From NCBI GenBank assembly GCA_934647305.1, contig CAKUFI010000028.1, forward strand, positions 1 to 31,923: a DNA stretch of 31,923 bases, in the 5' to 3' direction. Positions 1-7,614 of the stretch are shown here, in pieces. The translations under genes were made by a program, and so were the position numbers. The stretch is from an uncultured Clostridia bacterium (lineage in GTDB: Bacteria > Bacillota > Clostridia > Christensenellales > Aristaeellaceae). Within the stretch, counting starts at the first letter, position 1, and every line of letters begins with the position of its first letter. The notes beneath the pieces were generated by a model. It did not search any database. It had not been told where the DNA came from and saw only the letters and a program-made list of their open reading frames with translations.

Positions 1-75
1 TCCTCAGTAGCTCAATGGCAGAGCACTCGGCTGTTAACCGAGTTGTTGTAGGTTCGAGCCCTACCTGGGGAGCCA
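1..75 (+). tRNA. tRNA-Asn (GTT)
   Basis: The sequence folds as a complete cloverleaf from the first base. The acceptor stem TCCTCAG (1-7) pairs with CTGGGGA (65-71), followed by discriminator G72 and an encoded CCA (73-75). The D stem is GCTC/GAGC and the anticodon stem is CTCGG/CCGAG. The loop CTGTTAA places anticodon GTT at 33-35, and the T arm is GTAGG-TTCGAGC-CCTAC. GTT reads Asn codons. A terminator hairpin follows directly. Any upstream neighbours lie outside the window. Confidence 0.97.
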
Positions 76-335
76 ACGAAGTCCTCATGTTTTTATACAA
101 AGCATGAAGACTTCTTTTTGCATTTATAGGCTGATACGCCGTCAAAATACAGTCTATAACCACCAAATATGGGCTATTGACGCAATAAACGGACTGATTA
201 GCGTCATTTTATCAGAGGAAGGTTCCCAGTTTCCGCCCCTTTTTAGTCTCCTCACGCCCACTTTTCGGGGTCGAAATCAGAGATTTATCAAGAAATGCAC
301 CCTACTTTGGACGATAGCAGGGTATCGTCCACAAT
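71..335. repeat. 265-bp non-coding repeat, left copy
   Basis: This segment aligns without a single gap to 28401-28665 (constant offset 28330), at roughly 80% identity by eye. The shared part begins at the last bases of the tRNA (AGCCAAC, 71-77), runs through the terminator hairpin and ends at the hairpin GGACGATA (309-316) / TATCGTCC (323-330). A reading frame is open in both copies, but the differences I counted fall about equally on codon positions 1, 2 and 3 (11, 11, 14). I therefore read it as non-coding. Confidence 0.8.
79..119 (+). terminator. Terminator of tRNA-Asn
   Basis: AAGTCCTCATG (79-89) pairs with CATGAAGACTT (103-113) with one mismatch and is followed by CTTTTT. The stem starts four bases after the tRNA CCA end, as expected for a Rho-independent terminator. 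The same hairpin, with a perfect stem, recurs at 28409-28443. Confidence 0.85.
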
Positions 336-489
336 GTGAGGTTTCGTCCAAAGTGTCGCGAAATAACGTAAAATGTGTCCCTGAAAGTGGACACGTTAAA
401 AGTCCAAATCCCAATTCGTGAACAAAGAAAACTCCACCCCCCCCGAATAGTGGACAGTGAAAAAGAAGTGCCGCCTCTGTACTCTGCTA
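336..489. other. Intergenic stretch with GTCCA/TGGAC motifs and a C8 run
   Basis: No gene is seen here. The stretch holds several GTCCA and TGGAC pentamers. One is in a small hairpin, GTGTCC (375-380) / GGACAC (389-394), which on the minus strand is followed by ATTTT and might end the leftward polymerase operon. A run of eight C residues lies at 437-444. The YolD-like gene ends at 490. Confidence 0.5.
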
Positions 490-951
490 TCATATGTCAT
501 CCATATAATCCACCAGATCGTCATGGATTTCAAGGACATCTTCTATGCTTATCTCTTTGCCTGCGGAGCGTTCATTTGCCGCAAGGAAAACGAGCTTTCG
601 CTCCACAGGGTCAAGCTGCCGCACCTTCCCTGTGTATTCCTGATACGAGCCGCCATCCTTTTTTACGTCCGGCACGAAGTAAACCACCGACACTACGGGG
701 TGATATCCATCCTGTACCGCGTCGTCGATCAGCGTCAGCTTCTGATTCAGCAGAATCATCTGGCTTTCGGAGAGTTCAGCTTTTCGATCTGTCATTCTGC
801 CGGTTTCCGCAATTACGCCGTCGAAGCCTGTAAGCGCCGCGAAGGGCGAAAACTGCGCCGCGCGATCATGCATGCTCATGTGTGGACGGTTTGCCGCCTT
901 GTGGTGCGGGAGCGTCAGGATATCGGCGTAGGGATTTTGTTCATGCATCAT
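490..951 (-). CDS. YolD-like protein
   Basis: This 153-residue protein has the typical YolD-like opening: a proline-rich start, then HDRAAQFSPFAALTGFD near residues 28-44. In Bacillota this signature accompanies Y-family polymerases of the UvrX type. Its start overlaps the polymerase stop by four bases (ATGA at 951-948), so the two genes are probably translationally coupled. The role is unknown; YolD-like proteins have been proposed to act with the translesion polymerase. It is the last gene of the leftward operon. Confidence 0.85.
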   Translation of the reverse strand: MMHEQNPYADILTLPHHKAANRPHMSMHDRAAQFSPFAALTGFDGVIAETGRMTDRKAELSESQMILLNQKLTLIDDAVQDGYHPVVSVVYFVPDVKKDGGSYQEYTGKVRQLDPVERKLVFLAANERSAGKEISIEDVLEIHDDLVDYMDDI

Positions 952-2504
952 TCTTCACCTGCCTTGTGGCCGCCGATCTGGCCGTTTCGTGCGATGGTGG
1001 TGCCGCCCTCCATCAGGTTCATGCCCTTGAGCATGGCGTTCTTTCCATACCTGTCCTGAATGGCGAGGGTAACGTTCTGCAGTCTGCGCTCTTTTTCCTC
1101 AGCGAGCTGCCGAGCCTGCTTTTCCCGTTCGAGCGCTGCGTAATCCGTGAACAGGTCGAGCTGTTCGGGCTTATCCTCCGGGATTTCCGTTTCTGGGAGT
1201 AGATTGCAGGCTGTGACGTTCACGCGGCGAATCAGCAGATCCTTATGCACCACGCGATCATATACGTCCAGAACGGCGGCAATGATGGCATGGGTAGAGC
1301 TGGTGTAGTAATCCAGATTTCCAGTACCGTGGGCGGCCTTGGGAATTTTGCGCCCATAGGGATCCATCACCACGGGACCGATATACTTTCTGCCGCGTTT
1401 GCCTTCAAGACTTTCGCGGTCGTACCCGATATCCAGCACGATCTGCTTCGTGACGACATGTTTCCTGACCAGATCGAGCACCAGCAGCTCCGTCATTTCC
1501 CGGACGATCAGCCGTCCCTTCTCAAAGTCGTAGGGACATTGCAGGACCTGCCCGGAGGAAATGCTGCTGGTGGACGGACGGTATTGCGTGATATCCTCAA
1601 CCGTCACCGGCTCCCAGCCCCACGCATGGTCGATGATCAGCTCGGCGTTGACGCCGAAGGTTTTGTAGAGCCTGTCCTCGCAATAGGGGTTGAGCGAGGC
1701 ATGCGCGACGTCGCCCAAAGTGAAAAGCTGCATCGCCTCGAGCTTTTGAGAGATGCCTTTACCGATGCGCCAGAAGTCGGTCAGCGGGCGGTGTGTCCAG
1801 AGCTTTTCCCGGAAGGTCATCTCGTCGAGCGCCGCAATGCGAACGCCGTCTTTGTCGGGCCTGGATTTCTTGGCTTCGATGTCCATGGCGACCTTGGCGA
1901 GGAAGAGATTTGTCCCGATGCCCGCCGTCGCCGTGATGCCGGTATTGTATAGCACGTCGCGCACCATCGTCATGGTCAGCTCGTGGGCCGTCATGCCATA
2001 GGTGCGCAGATAATCTGTCACATCGATAAAAACCTCGTCGATGGAATAGACGATAATGTCCTCCGACGAGACGTATTTCAGATAGGTGGCGTAGATCCGG
2101 CTGCTGTATTCCTCGTACAGGCGCATCCGCGGCGGCGCGACGATGTAGGAAATCTCCAGCGTCGGGTCTTTTTCTATGGCTTCCGCGTCGAAGGAGGATG
2201 CGGAGAACTGGTATTTTCGGGTTTCCGGGTCGCGCCGAATCGCCCCGGAGCGGATTCCGGCGTTCAGCCTTTCCTGGTTGACTGCTTTTACACGCTGGAT
2301 CACCTCAAACAGGCGCGCCCGGCCGGGAATGCCGTGGGCTTTCAGCGAGGGCGATACCGCCAGACAGATGGTCTTTTCCGTCCGGCTTTCGTCGGCAACG
2401 ACCAGATTGGTGGTCAGCGGGTTGAGATGGCGCTCAACGCATTCCACACTGGCGTAAAAGCTCTTCGCGTCGATGGCCACATACTGCCGAACCTTTTCCG
2501 CCAT
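948..2504 (-). CDS. Y-family DNA polymerase (UmuC/DinB/UvrX type)
   Basis: This is a 518-residue translesion DNA polymerase. The palm motif YVAIDAKSFYASVEC carries catalytic D12, and YSIDEVFIDV carries D156 and E157. AGIGTNLFLAK (194-204) is the usual Y-family motif after the palm. A thumb/helix-hairpin-helix region and a little-finger region with a charged tail (about 450-518) follow. Length and architecture fit the Gram-positive UvrX-like group found on mobile elements. The SD GGGGAGGT lies eight bases before the ATG. It sits between a small hypothetical gene and the YolD-like gene, in an operon headed by an S24 repressor. DNA-damage induction is therefore likely, though that is inferred. 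Confidence 0.95.
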   Translation of the reverse strand: MAEKVRQYVAIDAKSFYASVECVERHLNPLTTNLVVADESRTEKTICLAVSPSLKAHGIPGRARLFEVIQRVKAVNQERLNAGIRSGAIRRDPETRKYQFSASSFDAEAIEKDPTLEISYIVAPPRMRLYEEYSSRIYATYLKYVSSEDIIVYSIDEVFIDVTDYLRTYGMTAHELTMTMVRDVLYNTGITATAGIGTNLFLAKVAMDIEAKKSRPDKDGVRIAALDEMTFREKLWTHRPLTDFWRIGKGISQKLEAMQLFTLGDVAHASLNPYCEDRLYKTFGVNAELIIDHAWGWEPVTVEDITQYRPSTSSISSGQVLQCPYDFEKGRLIVREMTELLVLDLVRKHVVTKQIVLDIGYDRESLEGKRGRKYIGPVVMDPYGRKIPKAAHGTGNLDYYTSSTHAIIAAVLDVYDRVVHKDLLIRRVNVTACNLLPETEIPEDKPEQLDLFTDYAALEREKQARQLAEEKERRLQNVTLAIQDRYGKNAMLKGMNLMEGGTTIARNGQIGGHKAGEE

Positions 2505-2529
2505 GTACGCCGACCTCCCCTCTGCTTAA

Positions 2530-2844
2530 TCAGTTTGCTTCCGTTGCTGCTTCCACGTACCAGCGGGCGACCCGGCTGGCGAAGGACGAGCCTGTCCATT
2601 CGAAGAACAGATGACGTTCCTGTCCCTTGATCGTTACCGTATAGCAGGAGCCCTCCGCGCCCTGCCGGTAGCACGCCGCGGGGCGGTAATCCTTCACGGC
2701 TTCAATCTGGAAGGTTCTGCCGTCCGCCCAGGTAATAGAGCGCGGCTGCATATAGCCCGTCGCGTCAAAGTCAGAGTTGACTTTTACATAAACACGTTCC
2801 ATATGTGGCGGTCGCTGCTTCCTCAATGATCTGTTTTCTTTCAT
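2530..2844 (-). CDS. Conserved hypothetical protein of the polymerase operon
   Basis: This is a 104-residue basic protein with no membrane segment and no fold I can name. Its middle has a strand-rich look (ITWADGRTFQIEAV, then CYTVTIKGQERHLFFEW). Similar small proteins are commonly found just upstream of UvrX-like polymerases in Clostridia. I chose ATG at 2844 over the GTG at 2850 because GGAGGT (2851-2856) ends six bases before the ATG but directly abuts the GTG. The gap to the polymerase start is 25 bases, so it is probably co-transcribed. Confidence 0.8.
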   Translation of the reverse strand: MKENRSLRKQRPPHMERVYVKVNSDFDATGYMQPRSITWADGRTFQIEAVKDYRPAACYRQGAEGSCYTVTIKGQERHLFFEWTGSSFASRVARWYVEAATEAN

Positions 2845-2865
2845 ACGCACACCTCCAAGGCGGAA

Positions 2866-3693
2866 TCAGCAGTTTTCGCGCGCCTCCAGATACAGCGCCT
2901 GCTCGTCCGCATCGGGAATCATGTCCGCCGTGATCTTTCCCAGTACCCGCCCGATGATTTTCGCGCCGTCTTCGTAGGGAAATATATCGTCGAAGTCCGG
3001 ATTCAGCGAGTGCAGGCGGTCGTGGGCCACCTGCTTGATCACGCCGCCCATGCCGGGAACATAGAAAATGCCGATATCGCCATAGCTGAGTTCCGAGCAG
3101 TACTGCACCAGTACACGGTCGCCGTTGTGAAACTGCGGCTCCATGCTCTGACCGCAGACCGTAATGATCTCATCGGCGGCAGAAACCGCGCTGCTGTCAT
3201 ACAGAATGCACGACTCGCTTTCCGGATGGTCTTCCCAGTCTACACCGTCGCCGGCCGCCGCGGCACGTCCCAGATCCGCTACGCTGTTCATCCGCTCCAG
3301 CGCCACGCGAAGCTTGCGTTTATGCACATTGCCGCTCATGGCTTCCGCAAAGGTCTCCAGATCTTCCTGTCCGTTCGCGTCCAGAGAACGGTAAAAATCC
3401 AGAAGGCGTTGTTCACGCTCGGACAGTTTACTGTGCTTATCCTCTATACCGAAGAATTCATACAATGGGATGTCCAGAAGCAGGCAAAGCCTGCGCAGCG
3501 TCTGAGCGTCCGGCTGTCGCTTGTCCGTTTCCCAATTACAGATGGTGTTCTGGTTGACCCCCATGCGCTCCGCGAGATCGCGCTGGTTGTACTTTGCACG
3601 GGCGCGATATTTGCGGATCACATTGCCAAAGGCGTATGCAGATTTCTGCTCTGTCGGTTCGGACTGCGAACCCGGAAATCTGGTGATGGTCAT
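2866..3693 (-). CDS. LexA/CI-like repressor: XRE HTH plus S24 autoprotease domain
   Basis: The 275-residue protein has an XRE helix-turn-helix at about 22-80 (NQRDLAERMGVNQNTICNWE). A linker and a C-terminal S24 (LexA/UmuD-type) domain follow. The run of Ala at 144-147 followed by Gly148 fits an Ala-Gly self-cleavage site. Ser183 in VCGQSMEP and Lys220 in GGVIKQVA fit the catalytic Ser-Lys pair. Such repressors cleave themselves when RecA filaments form after DNA damage. It is the first gene of the leftward operon and ends 21 bases before the next gene. It probably represses both divergent promoters. SD AGGAGGT lies six bases before the ATG. Confidence 0.93.
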   Translation of the reverse strand: MTITRFPGSQSEPTEQKSAYAFGNVIRKYRARAKYNQRDLAERMGVNQNTICNWETDKRQPDAQTLRRLCLLLDIPLYEFFGIEDKHSKLSEREQRLLDFYRSLDANGQEDLETFAEAMSGNVHKRKLRVALERMNSVADLGRAAAAGDGVDWEDHPESESCILYDSSAVSAADEIITVCGQSMEPQFHNGDRVLVQYCSELSYGDIGIFYVPGMGGVIKQVAHDRLHSLNPDFDDIFPYEDGAKIIGRVLGKITADMIPDADEQALYLEARENC

Positions 3694-3770
3694 GTTTCTA
3701 CCTCCTGATGACGGGATTACTGCGGCGTGGAATATAGTGTTTCTGCCCGGCGTATCCGCCTGTCACAGAT

Positions 3771-3799
3771 ATTGTATCACATCAAATTGTGAAAATCAA
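3771..3799 (-). promoter_or_regulatory. Leftward promoter of the repressor operon
   Basis: Read on the minus strand, TTGATT (3799-3794) and TACAAT (3776-3771) are separated by 17 bases. This is a good sigma-A promoter pointing at the repressor gene. The spacer contains the inverted repeat TCACA/TGTGA, so bound repressor would block it. Confidence 0.65.
3777..3792. promoter_or_regulatory. Operator candidate 1 (TCACA-N6-TGTGA)
   Basis: TCACA (3777-3781) and TGTGA (3788-3792) form an inverted repeat inside the -35/-10 spacer of the leftward promoter. The half-site TCAC/GTGA also occurs in the second inverted repeat at 3809-3825, as expected for a dimeric HTH repressor. Confidence 0.55.
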
Positions 3800-3808
3800 T
3801 AACAAAAT

Positions 3809-3825
3809 ATCACAATAACAGTGAT
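3809..3825. promoter_or_regulatory. Operator candidate 2 (ATCAC-N7-GTGAT)
   Basis: ATCAC (3809-3813) and GTGAT (3821-3825) form an inverted repeat. It ends six bases before the -35 hexamer of the rightward promoter. It shares its half-site with candidate 1, which suggests one repressor controls both directions. Confidence 0.55.
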
Positions 3826-3831
3826 TTATGC

Positions 3832-3860
3832 TTGACACAGACCATAAACCCCTGTAGAAT
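3832..3860 (+). promoter_or_regulatory. Rightward promoter of the ImmA/IrrE-like gene
   Basis: TTGACA (3832-3837) and TAGAAT (3855-3860) are 17 bases apart: a perfect -35 and a five-of-six -10. Transcription should start near 3867, about 50 bases before the GTG start at 3919. The TTG at 3832 is therefore part of the -35 and not a start codon. Confidence 0.8.
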
Positions 3861-3918
3861 AATTGACAGCAGAGAACGCGACAGCAGAAAAAATCGCGTC
3901 GCAGGAGGTGAAACGAGC

Positions 3919-5895
3919 GTGCGCCTGAAGGAAAACAAAGACGCCGAGCTTGTCAGAAGTTCGGTGCCCATCGCCGGAGAAAATGATGGTTATGTGGATG
4001 CGCAGCCGGAAATCGAGGATTGTTCAAACGGCTTCGCGCCGCAGCCGAATACGACGGCGGACGGCAGTCAGAAGATGATCGTGCCGGTCGTCCTGTCGAT
4101 GACCAGCTATCTTTTTTCACATTACCGGCTGCAGATGTACACCTATCTCAATCGCAGCCTGCGCAATGGGACGCTGCGGCGGATCGTCGGCTTTTCTTTT
4201 ACAAATCGGATAATCAACCGGGAAGTATGCGATTTTCCAAGCGCGAACTTCTGGCGCATGGACCGGCTCAACTTCTGGGCGGACGTCAGTGTAACCCTGC
4301 TGCTCAGCACGGCGGATGGAAAACGGGAATGGCGCGGATACCTGTGCCTCTGGTTCTCTGCCGAACAGCCCGGGCCGCTGACCGGCACAATCGAAGAACT
4401 GACCTCGGAGCAGGAAGGACCGGATCGAGGCGGCATGATCATGCTGAGTCCGTTCCTCGTGCCGTATTTCAATTTCTCGAAACTGGATAAAGAAGCCGAG
4501 AATATCTGGGCGACCTGTATCCCCGGCGCACTGAATAACCCGGAATTGCGCAAAGCCAAAGCGCTGGCTGAGGCGATGGGACTGTCCATTCAGCATCTTC
4601 CGCTTCACAGGCATAAGGGCGTGGACAGCATTCTCTTCCTGATCGATGATGAGGTGGAATTATCGGAAAAGGGCAAACAACCCGAAAAGCGGAAAATCCC
4701 TGCCAACACCATCGTGATCAATACGAACAGCATCCAAAAAGAGTATTCGGATTTCAACATTCTTCACGAGTGCATCCATTACTACGAACACTATCTGTTC
4801 TTCCGCCTGCAGGCGATGCATCACAATGACGTTCTGCGTATGGAGACGCAGGAAATAGAGCTTCCGGAGGATGACGAAAAAATCAGCAATCCTGTGTACT
4901 GGATGGAAAAGCAGGCGGATCGCGGTGCCTACGGACTGATGATGCCCGTCACTTTCATGCGGGGGCTTATGGCAGAAAAACGCCGGACGCTCAGGCCGTA
5001 TGCGCATGAAGGAGAAAAATACGAGCAGATCGGTCTGAGAATTTCGGCGGAACTCTGCCTTCCGCATTTCCGGGTGAAGGCCCGCATGATTCAGCTGGGG
5101 CATCTTCACGCCAAAGGGGCGCTTAACTATGTAGACCGGCGCAGAATTCAGCCGTACAGTTTTGAGGATGAGTCTCTGTGCAAGGAGGAATACACCTTCG
5201 ATATCAGCCATATCACGGCCGGACATCTGTATGAAAAGAACGCGGATTTCAGGAAACTGATGGACAGCGGAAAGTTTATCTATGCCGATGGGCATATCGT
5301 GCGCAACGAACCGCGATTTGTTGAACTGACTCCGCTTGGCCATATGTTGACCCCCCTGGCGGTTCGGTTGCTGGATCACTGCTGCCTGCGCTTTACCCGG
5401 ATCTATGAGCAGAAAAATGTCGGCAGATATGTCTTCGGGCGGATGAACTACGACCCGGATTACGTGAAGCAGACAATGTTCTATCTGGAGGATCTTATCA
5501 ATGAAAAGGAACTGGATGAGCTTGAAGCGGAACGGCAGTTCAGGCGCAGTTTCCCGGCTACCTTTCTGGAAGCCTTTGATCTGCTGATGAAACGGAACGG
5601 CGACACCAGAGAAACGATGGCGGAGAAGCTCAATACGACCTCCAGATCGCTTTACGAGTGGCTGAAGGATCCTGAACACAGGATCAACGCGGACTTCGTC
5701 GTGACGGTCGCCATGATCTGGCGCTTGCCGGACTGGATCAGCGCGCTGCTGCTGGATAGAGCGTACATTCACCTCAGCGAAACCAGCCGCCGGCATCTGG
5801 CGCTGCAGTATATCCTCAAGGTGCTGTGGAGCGAGGGCGTTGACAAAGCCAATGAATTCCTGAAGGCAAGAAAACTGGAATGCCTGAGCATCTGA
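3919..5895 (+). CDS. ImmA/IrrE-family zinc metalloprotease with C-terminal HTH
   Basis: The 658-residue protein has an unrecognised N-terminal region of about 200 residues. A zinc-protease core follows, with HECIH at 283-287 and a third-ligand candidate Glu330 in WMEKQAD; these are the ImmA/IrrE signatures. Near 557-620 a helix-turn-helix-like segment (TRETMAEKLNTTSRSLYEWL) follows. ImmA-type proteases cleave partner HTH repressors in mobile elements such as ICEBs1. Here the partner would be the divergent S24 repressor, which is inference. GTG at 3919 is chosen because AGGAGGTG (3903-3910) lies eight bases upstream. The longer TTG start at 3832 would lie upstream of the transcription start. 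The protein is much longer than classical ImmA, which is under 200 residues. Confidence 0.85.
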   Translation: MRLKENKDAELVRSSVPIAGENDGYVDAQPEIEDCSNGFAPQPNTTADGSQKMIVPVVLSMTSYLFSHYRLQMYTYLNRSLRNGTLRRIVGFSFTNRIINREVCDFPSANFWRMDRLNFWADVSVTLLLSTADGKREWRGYLCLWFSAEQPGPLTGTIEELTSEQEGPDRGGMIMLSPFLVPYFNFSKLDKEAENIWATCIPGALNNPELRKAKALAEAMGLSIQHLPLHRHKGVDSILFLIDDEVELSEKGKQPEKRKIPANTIVINTNSIQKEYSDFNILHECIHYYEHYLFFRLQAMHHNDVLRMETQEIELPEDDEKISNPVYWMEKQADRGAYGLMMPVTFMRGLMAEKRRTLRPYAHEGEKYEQIGLRISAELCLPHFRVKARMIQLGHLHAKGALNYVDRRRIQPYSFEDESLCKEEYTFDISHITAGHLYEKNADFRKLMDSGKFIYADGHIVRNEPRFVELTPLGHMLTPLAVRLLDHCCLRFTRIYEQKNVGRYVFGRMNYDPDYVKQTMFYLEDLINEKELDELEAERQFRRSFPATFLEAFDLLMKRNGDTRETMAEKLNTTSRSLYEWLKDPEHRINADFVVTVAMIWRLPDWISALLLDRAYIHLSETSRRHLALQYILKVLWSEGVDKANEFLKARKLECLSI

Positions 5896-5920
5896 AAAAT
5901 AAAATAAAGTGATAAACGCT

Positions 5921-5957
5921 GCCGCTTATCCGCGTGAACGCGGGTAAGCGGCTTTTT
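5921..5957 (+). terminator. Strong terminator after the ImmA/IrrE-like gene
   Basis: GCCGCTTATCCGCGT (5921-5935) pairs with ACGCGGGTAAGCGGC (5938-5952) with one T-G wobble and a two-base loop. It is followed by TTTTT. It lies 25 bases after the stop codon. Confidence 0.9.
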
Positions 5958-6281
5958 GTGTCTGTGCAGGAAACTGGAAGAGAACCTTTTACGCCGCACT
6001 CGGTACGAAGAAATTGCACTGATTTTTCCCGGAATCGGAAGAAAAACTTCCGATTTTTTGCTTCCAAATGAGCTCGCATCTCAGAAGAATCACCTGATTT
6101 GCAGGAAAGGCGGGCAAAAAACGCTGATTTAAGCCCGAATCGAACGATTAAGACATGAAAAATGCACTTTTCAGCCGGAAGAAATCCTTCCTGTTCATAT
6201 ACGTGTTCTTCCGCTATCATAATACCCGTGAGGCGGCACCCCACAACTGCAATGAGAATTTTGAGAAAGAAGGTGAATTCC
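5958..6281. other. Intergenic region before the lysis cassette
   Basis: No gene is seen here. A second hairpin, AATCGGAAG (6033-6041) / CTTCCGATT (6047-6055), is followed by TTTT and may act as a terminator in either direction. No convincing -35/-10 pair was found for the rightward operon. CATAAT at 6218-6223 is a possible -10 without a good -35. SD AGAAGGTG (6267-6274) precedes the ATG at 6282. Confidence 0.5.
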
Positions 6282-7181
6282 ATGAACAATCGCATGGCTG
6301 CGGACGCGGCGTCTTGGGCGCTTTCGAAGGCCGGCTGTCCGTACAGTCAGGAGAAGCGAAATCAGGACGGCGTCTTCGATTGCTCTTCGCTGGTTGCGCG
6401 CGCTTACGCGGCGCAGGGAAAGCGCTGGCGATACGGCGGAAGCGTTCCGCGCAGCAATCAGGAGGTCTATGACGACGATTTCGAGCTGATCTGGCCGGAG
6501 AGGTATTCGGAGATTGGAAAGAGGTTCGGTGGGGCGGACGTGCTCGGACGCGCGAATCAGCCCGGCGATCTTCAGTTCCTCTGCACGGATTCCGGCACGA
6601 GCCGTTCAAACCGAATCACTCATGTGGCGATGGTCGCGGACGCAAAGCGCATCGTCCATGCCCGGGGAAAGGCATACGGCGTGTGTACAAATCGCCTGAT
6701 GCAGTACGCCGGGAAGGTCTGCGCGGTCACGCGGTTTAATCCGGAGGGGACGCTTCGAGCGGGCATGAGGGGCTGGCGAACGCTGGCGCTGCAGCGGAAG
6801 CTGAACGCGCTGGGTGCAGGTCTCGAGACCGACGGCGAGTATGGAGACGCGACAGCCGGCGCGGTGCAGGCCGTTCAGCGCGCGAGGAGTCTTCCTGCGA
6901 CCGGAGAAGCCGATCAGGCAACGCTGGAAGCGCTGGGCCTGCCTGCAGCCGATTCCGGCGAAAAAGTAGAAAACGTCGTTCGCATTACCGGCGACAGGGT
7001 AAACGTGCGGCGCGGCCCCGGAACGGAGTATGGCTCCGTCGCCCTTGCTCAAAAGGGAGATACGTTTCCCGCGGTTGACGCGGAGGGCTGGCTGCCCGTG
7101 CTTCTGGGCGGAGAAATCCGCTGGGTCAGCAAAAAATACGCGAGCACCGAACCTGCAAAGCAAAAGGAGGCTTTCAGATGA
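6282..7181 (+). CDS. NlpC/P60 endopeptidase with peptidoglycan-binding and SH3 domains
   Basis: The 299-residue protein starts with an NlpC/P60 cysteine peptidase: Cys34 in FDCSSL, His114 in ITHVAM and His126 in IVHARG. These hydrolases cut stem peptides of peptidoglycan. A PG_binding_1-like repeat follows at about 160-221 (LQRKLNALG, DGEYGDAT). A bacterial SH3 domain lies at about 232-290 (DRVNVRRGPGTEYGSV). There is no signal peptide, as in phage endolysins that leave through a holin. ATG 6282 has an SD seven bases upstream; the longer open frame to 6162 has none. Its stop overlaps the next start (ATGA at 7178-7181). With the holin it forms a lysis-type cassette upstream of the Rhs toxin. 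Confidence 0.9.
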   Translation: MNNRMAADAASWALSKAGCPYSQEKRNQDGVFDCSSLVARAYAAQGKRWRYGGSVPRSNQEVYDDDFELIWPERYSEIGKRFGGADVLGRANQPGDLQFLCTDSGTSRSNRITHVAMVADAKRIVHARGKAYGVCTNRLMQYAGKVCAVTRFNPEGTLRAGMRGWRTLALQRKLNALGAGLETDGEYGDATAGAVQAVQRARSLPATGEADQATLEALGLPAADSGEKVENVVRITGDRVNVRRGPGTEYGSVALAQKGDTFPAVDAEGWLPVLLGGEIRWVSKKYASTEPAKQKEAFR

Positions 7182-7540
7182 ATCGATTGTACATTGACGG
7201 CATGATTGCCGGCGAACCGGTTTTCAGGATGGAAGTCGGCGAGGTTCCGCACCTGACGTTCCGCCTCGGCGTTCGGCACAAAACCCGCTCCGGCGAGACG
7301 CGCAGCGAATACTACCGCGTCAGCGCGTGGCACAGGACGGCGCTCTGGGCGCGGGACAGGCTCCGGCGCGGCCAGCTCGTCAGCGTGGCGGGATACCTTA
7401 CGCAGCGGACTGTGCGGCGCGAAGAAGAAACGCTGCACTGCACGGAGATCGTCGCGGAGCAGTTCCGGGCGCTGGAGCCGCTGGGGAAGGCGAAGGCTGC
7501 GCCTGCGCAGGAGAATTCTTCCGCGGACGGCGCGGCGTGA
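7178..7540 (+). CDS. Single-stranded DNA-binding (SSB-like) OB-fold protein
   Basis: The 120-residue protein has the SSB layout: IDGMIAGEPVF, then a strand with LTFRLGVRHK. It continues with YYRVSAWHRTALWARDRLRRGQLVSVAGYL, which matches the W/G-rich OB-fold centre of SSB proteins. A short Ala-rich tail ends the protein, but the acidic DDDIPF-type tip of housekeeping SSB is missing. It overlaps the endopeptidase gene by four bases, so the two are co-translated. An SSB inside a lysis/toxin operon is odd; it may be a phage relic or serve DNA exchange. SSB-like is fairly sure, the role is not. Confidence 0.8.
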   Translation: MNRLYIDGMIAGEPVFRMEVGEVPHLTFRLGVRHKTRSGETRSEYYRVSAWHRTALWARDRLRRGQLVSVAGYLTQRTVRREEETLHCTEIVAEQFRALEPLGKAKAAPAQENSSADGAA

Positions 7541-7614
7541 GGGACGGGAAATTCCGCGAAGGGGGTGGTTCCCATGGCTTAGAAATCCAAATTCATCAGA
7601 AAGGAGGGCTTCTC

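Noticed and set aside
104..421. Conserved open frame shared by both repeat copies (also 28341-28760)
   Set aside because: Differences between the copies are spread evenly over the three codon positions, and the ATG lies inside the terminator stem. It is not protein coding.
3832..3918. TTG at 3832 as the start of the ImmA/IrrE-like protein
   Set aside because: It is the TTG of a perfect -35 hexamer and lies upstream of the predicted transcript start. GTG 3919 has a strong SD.
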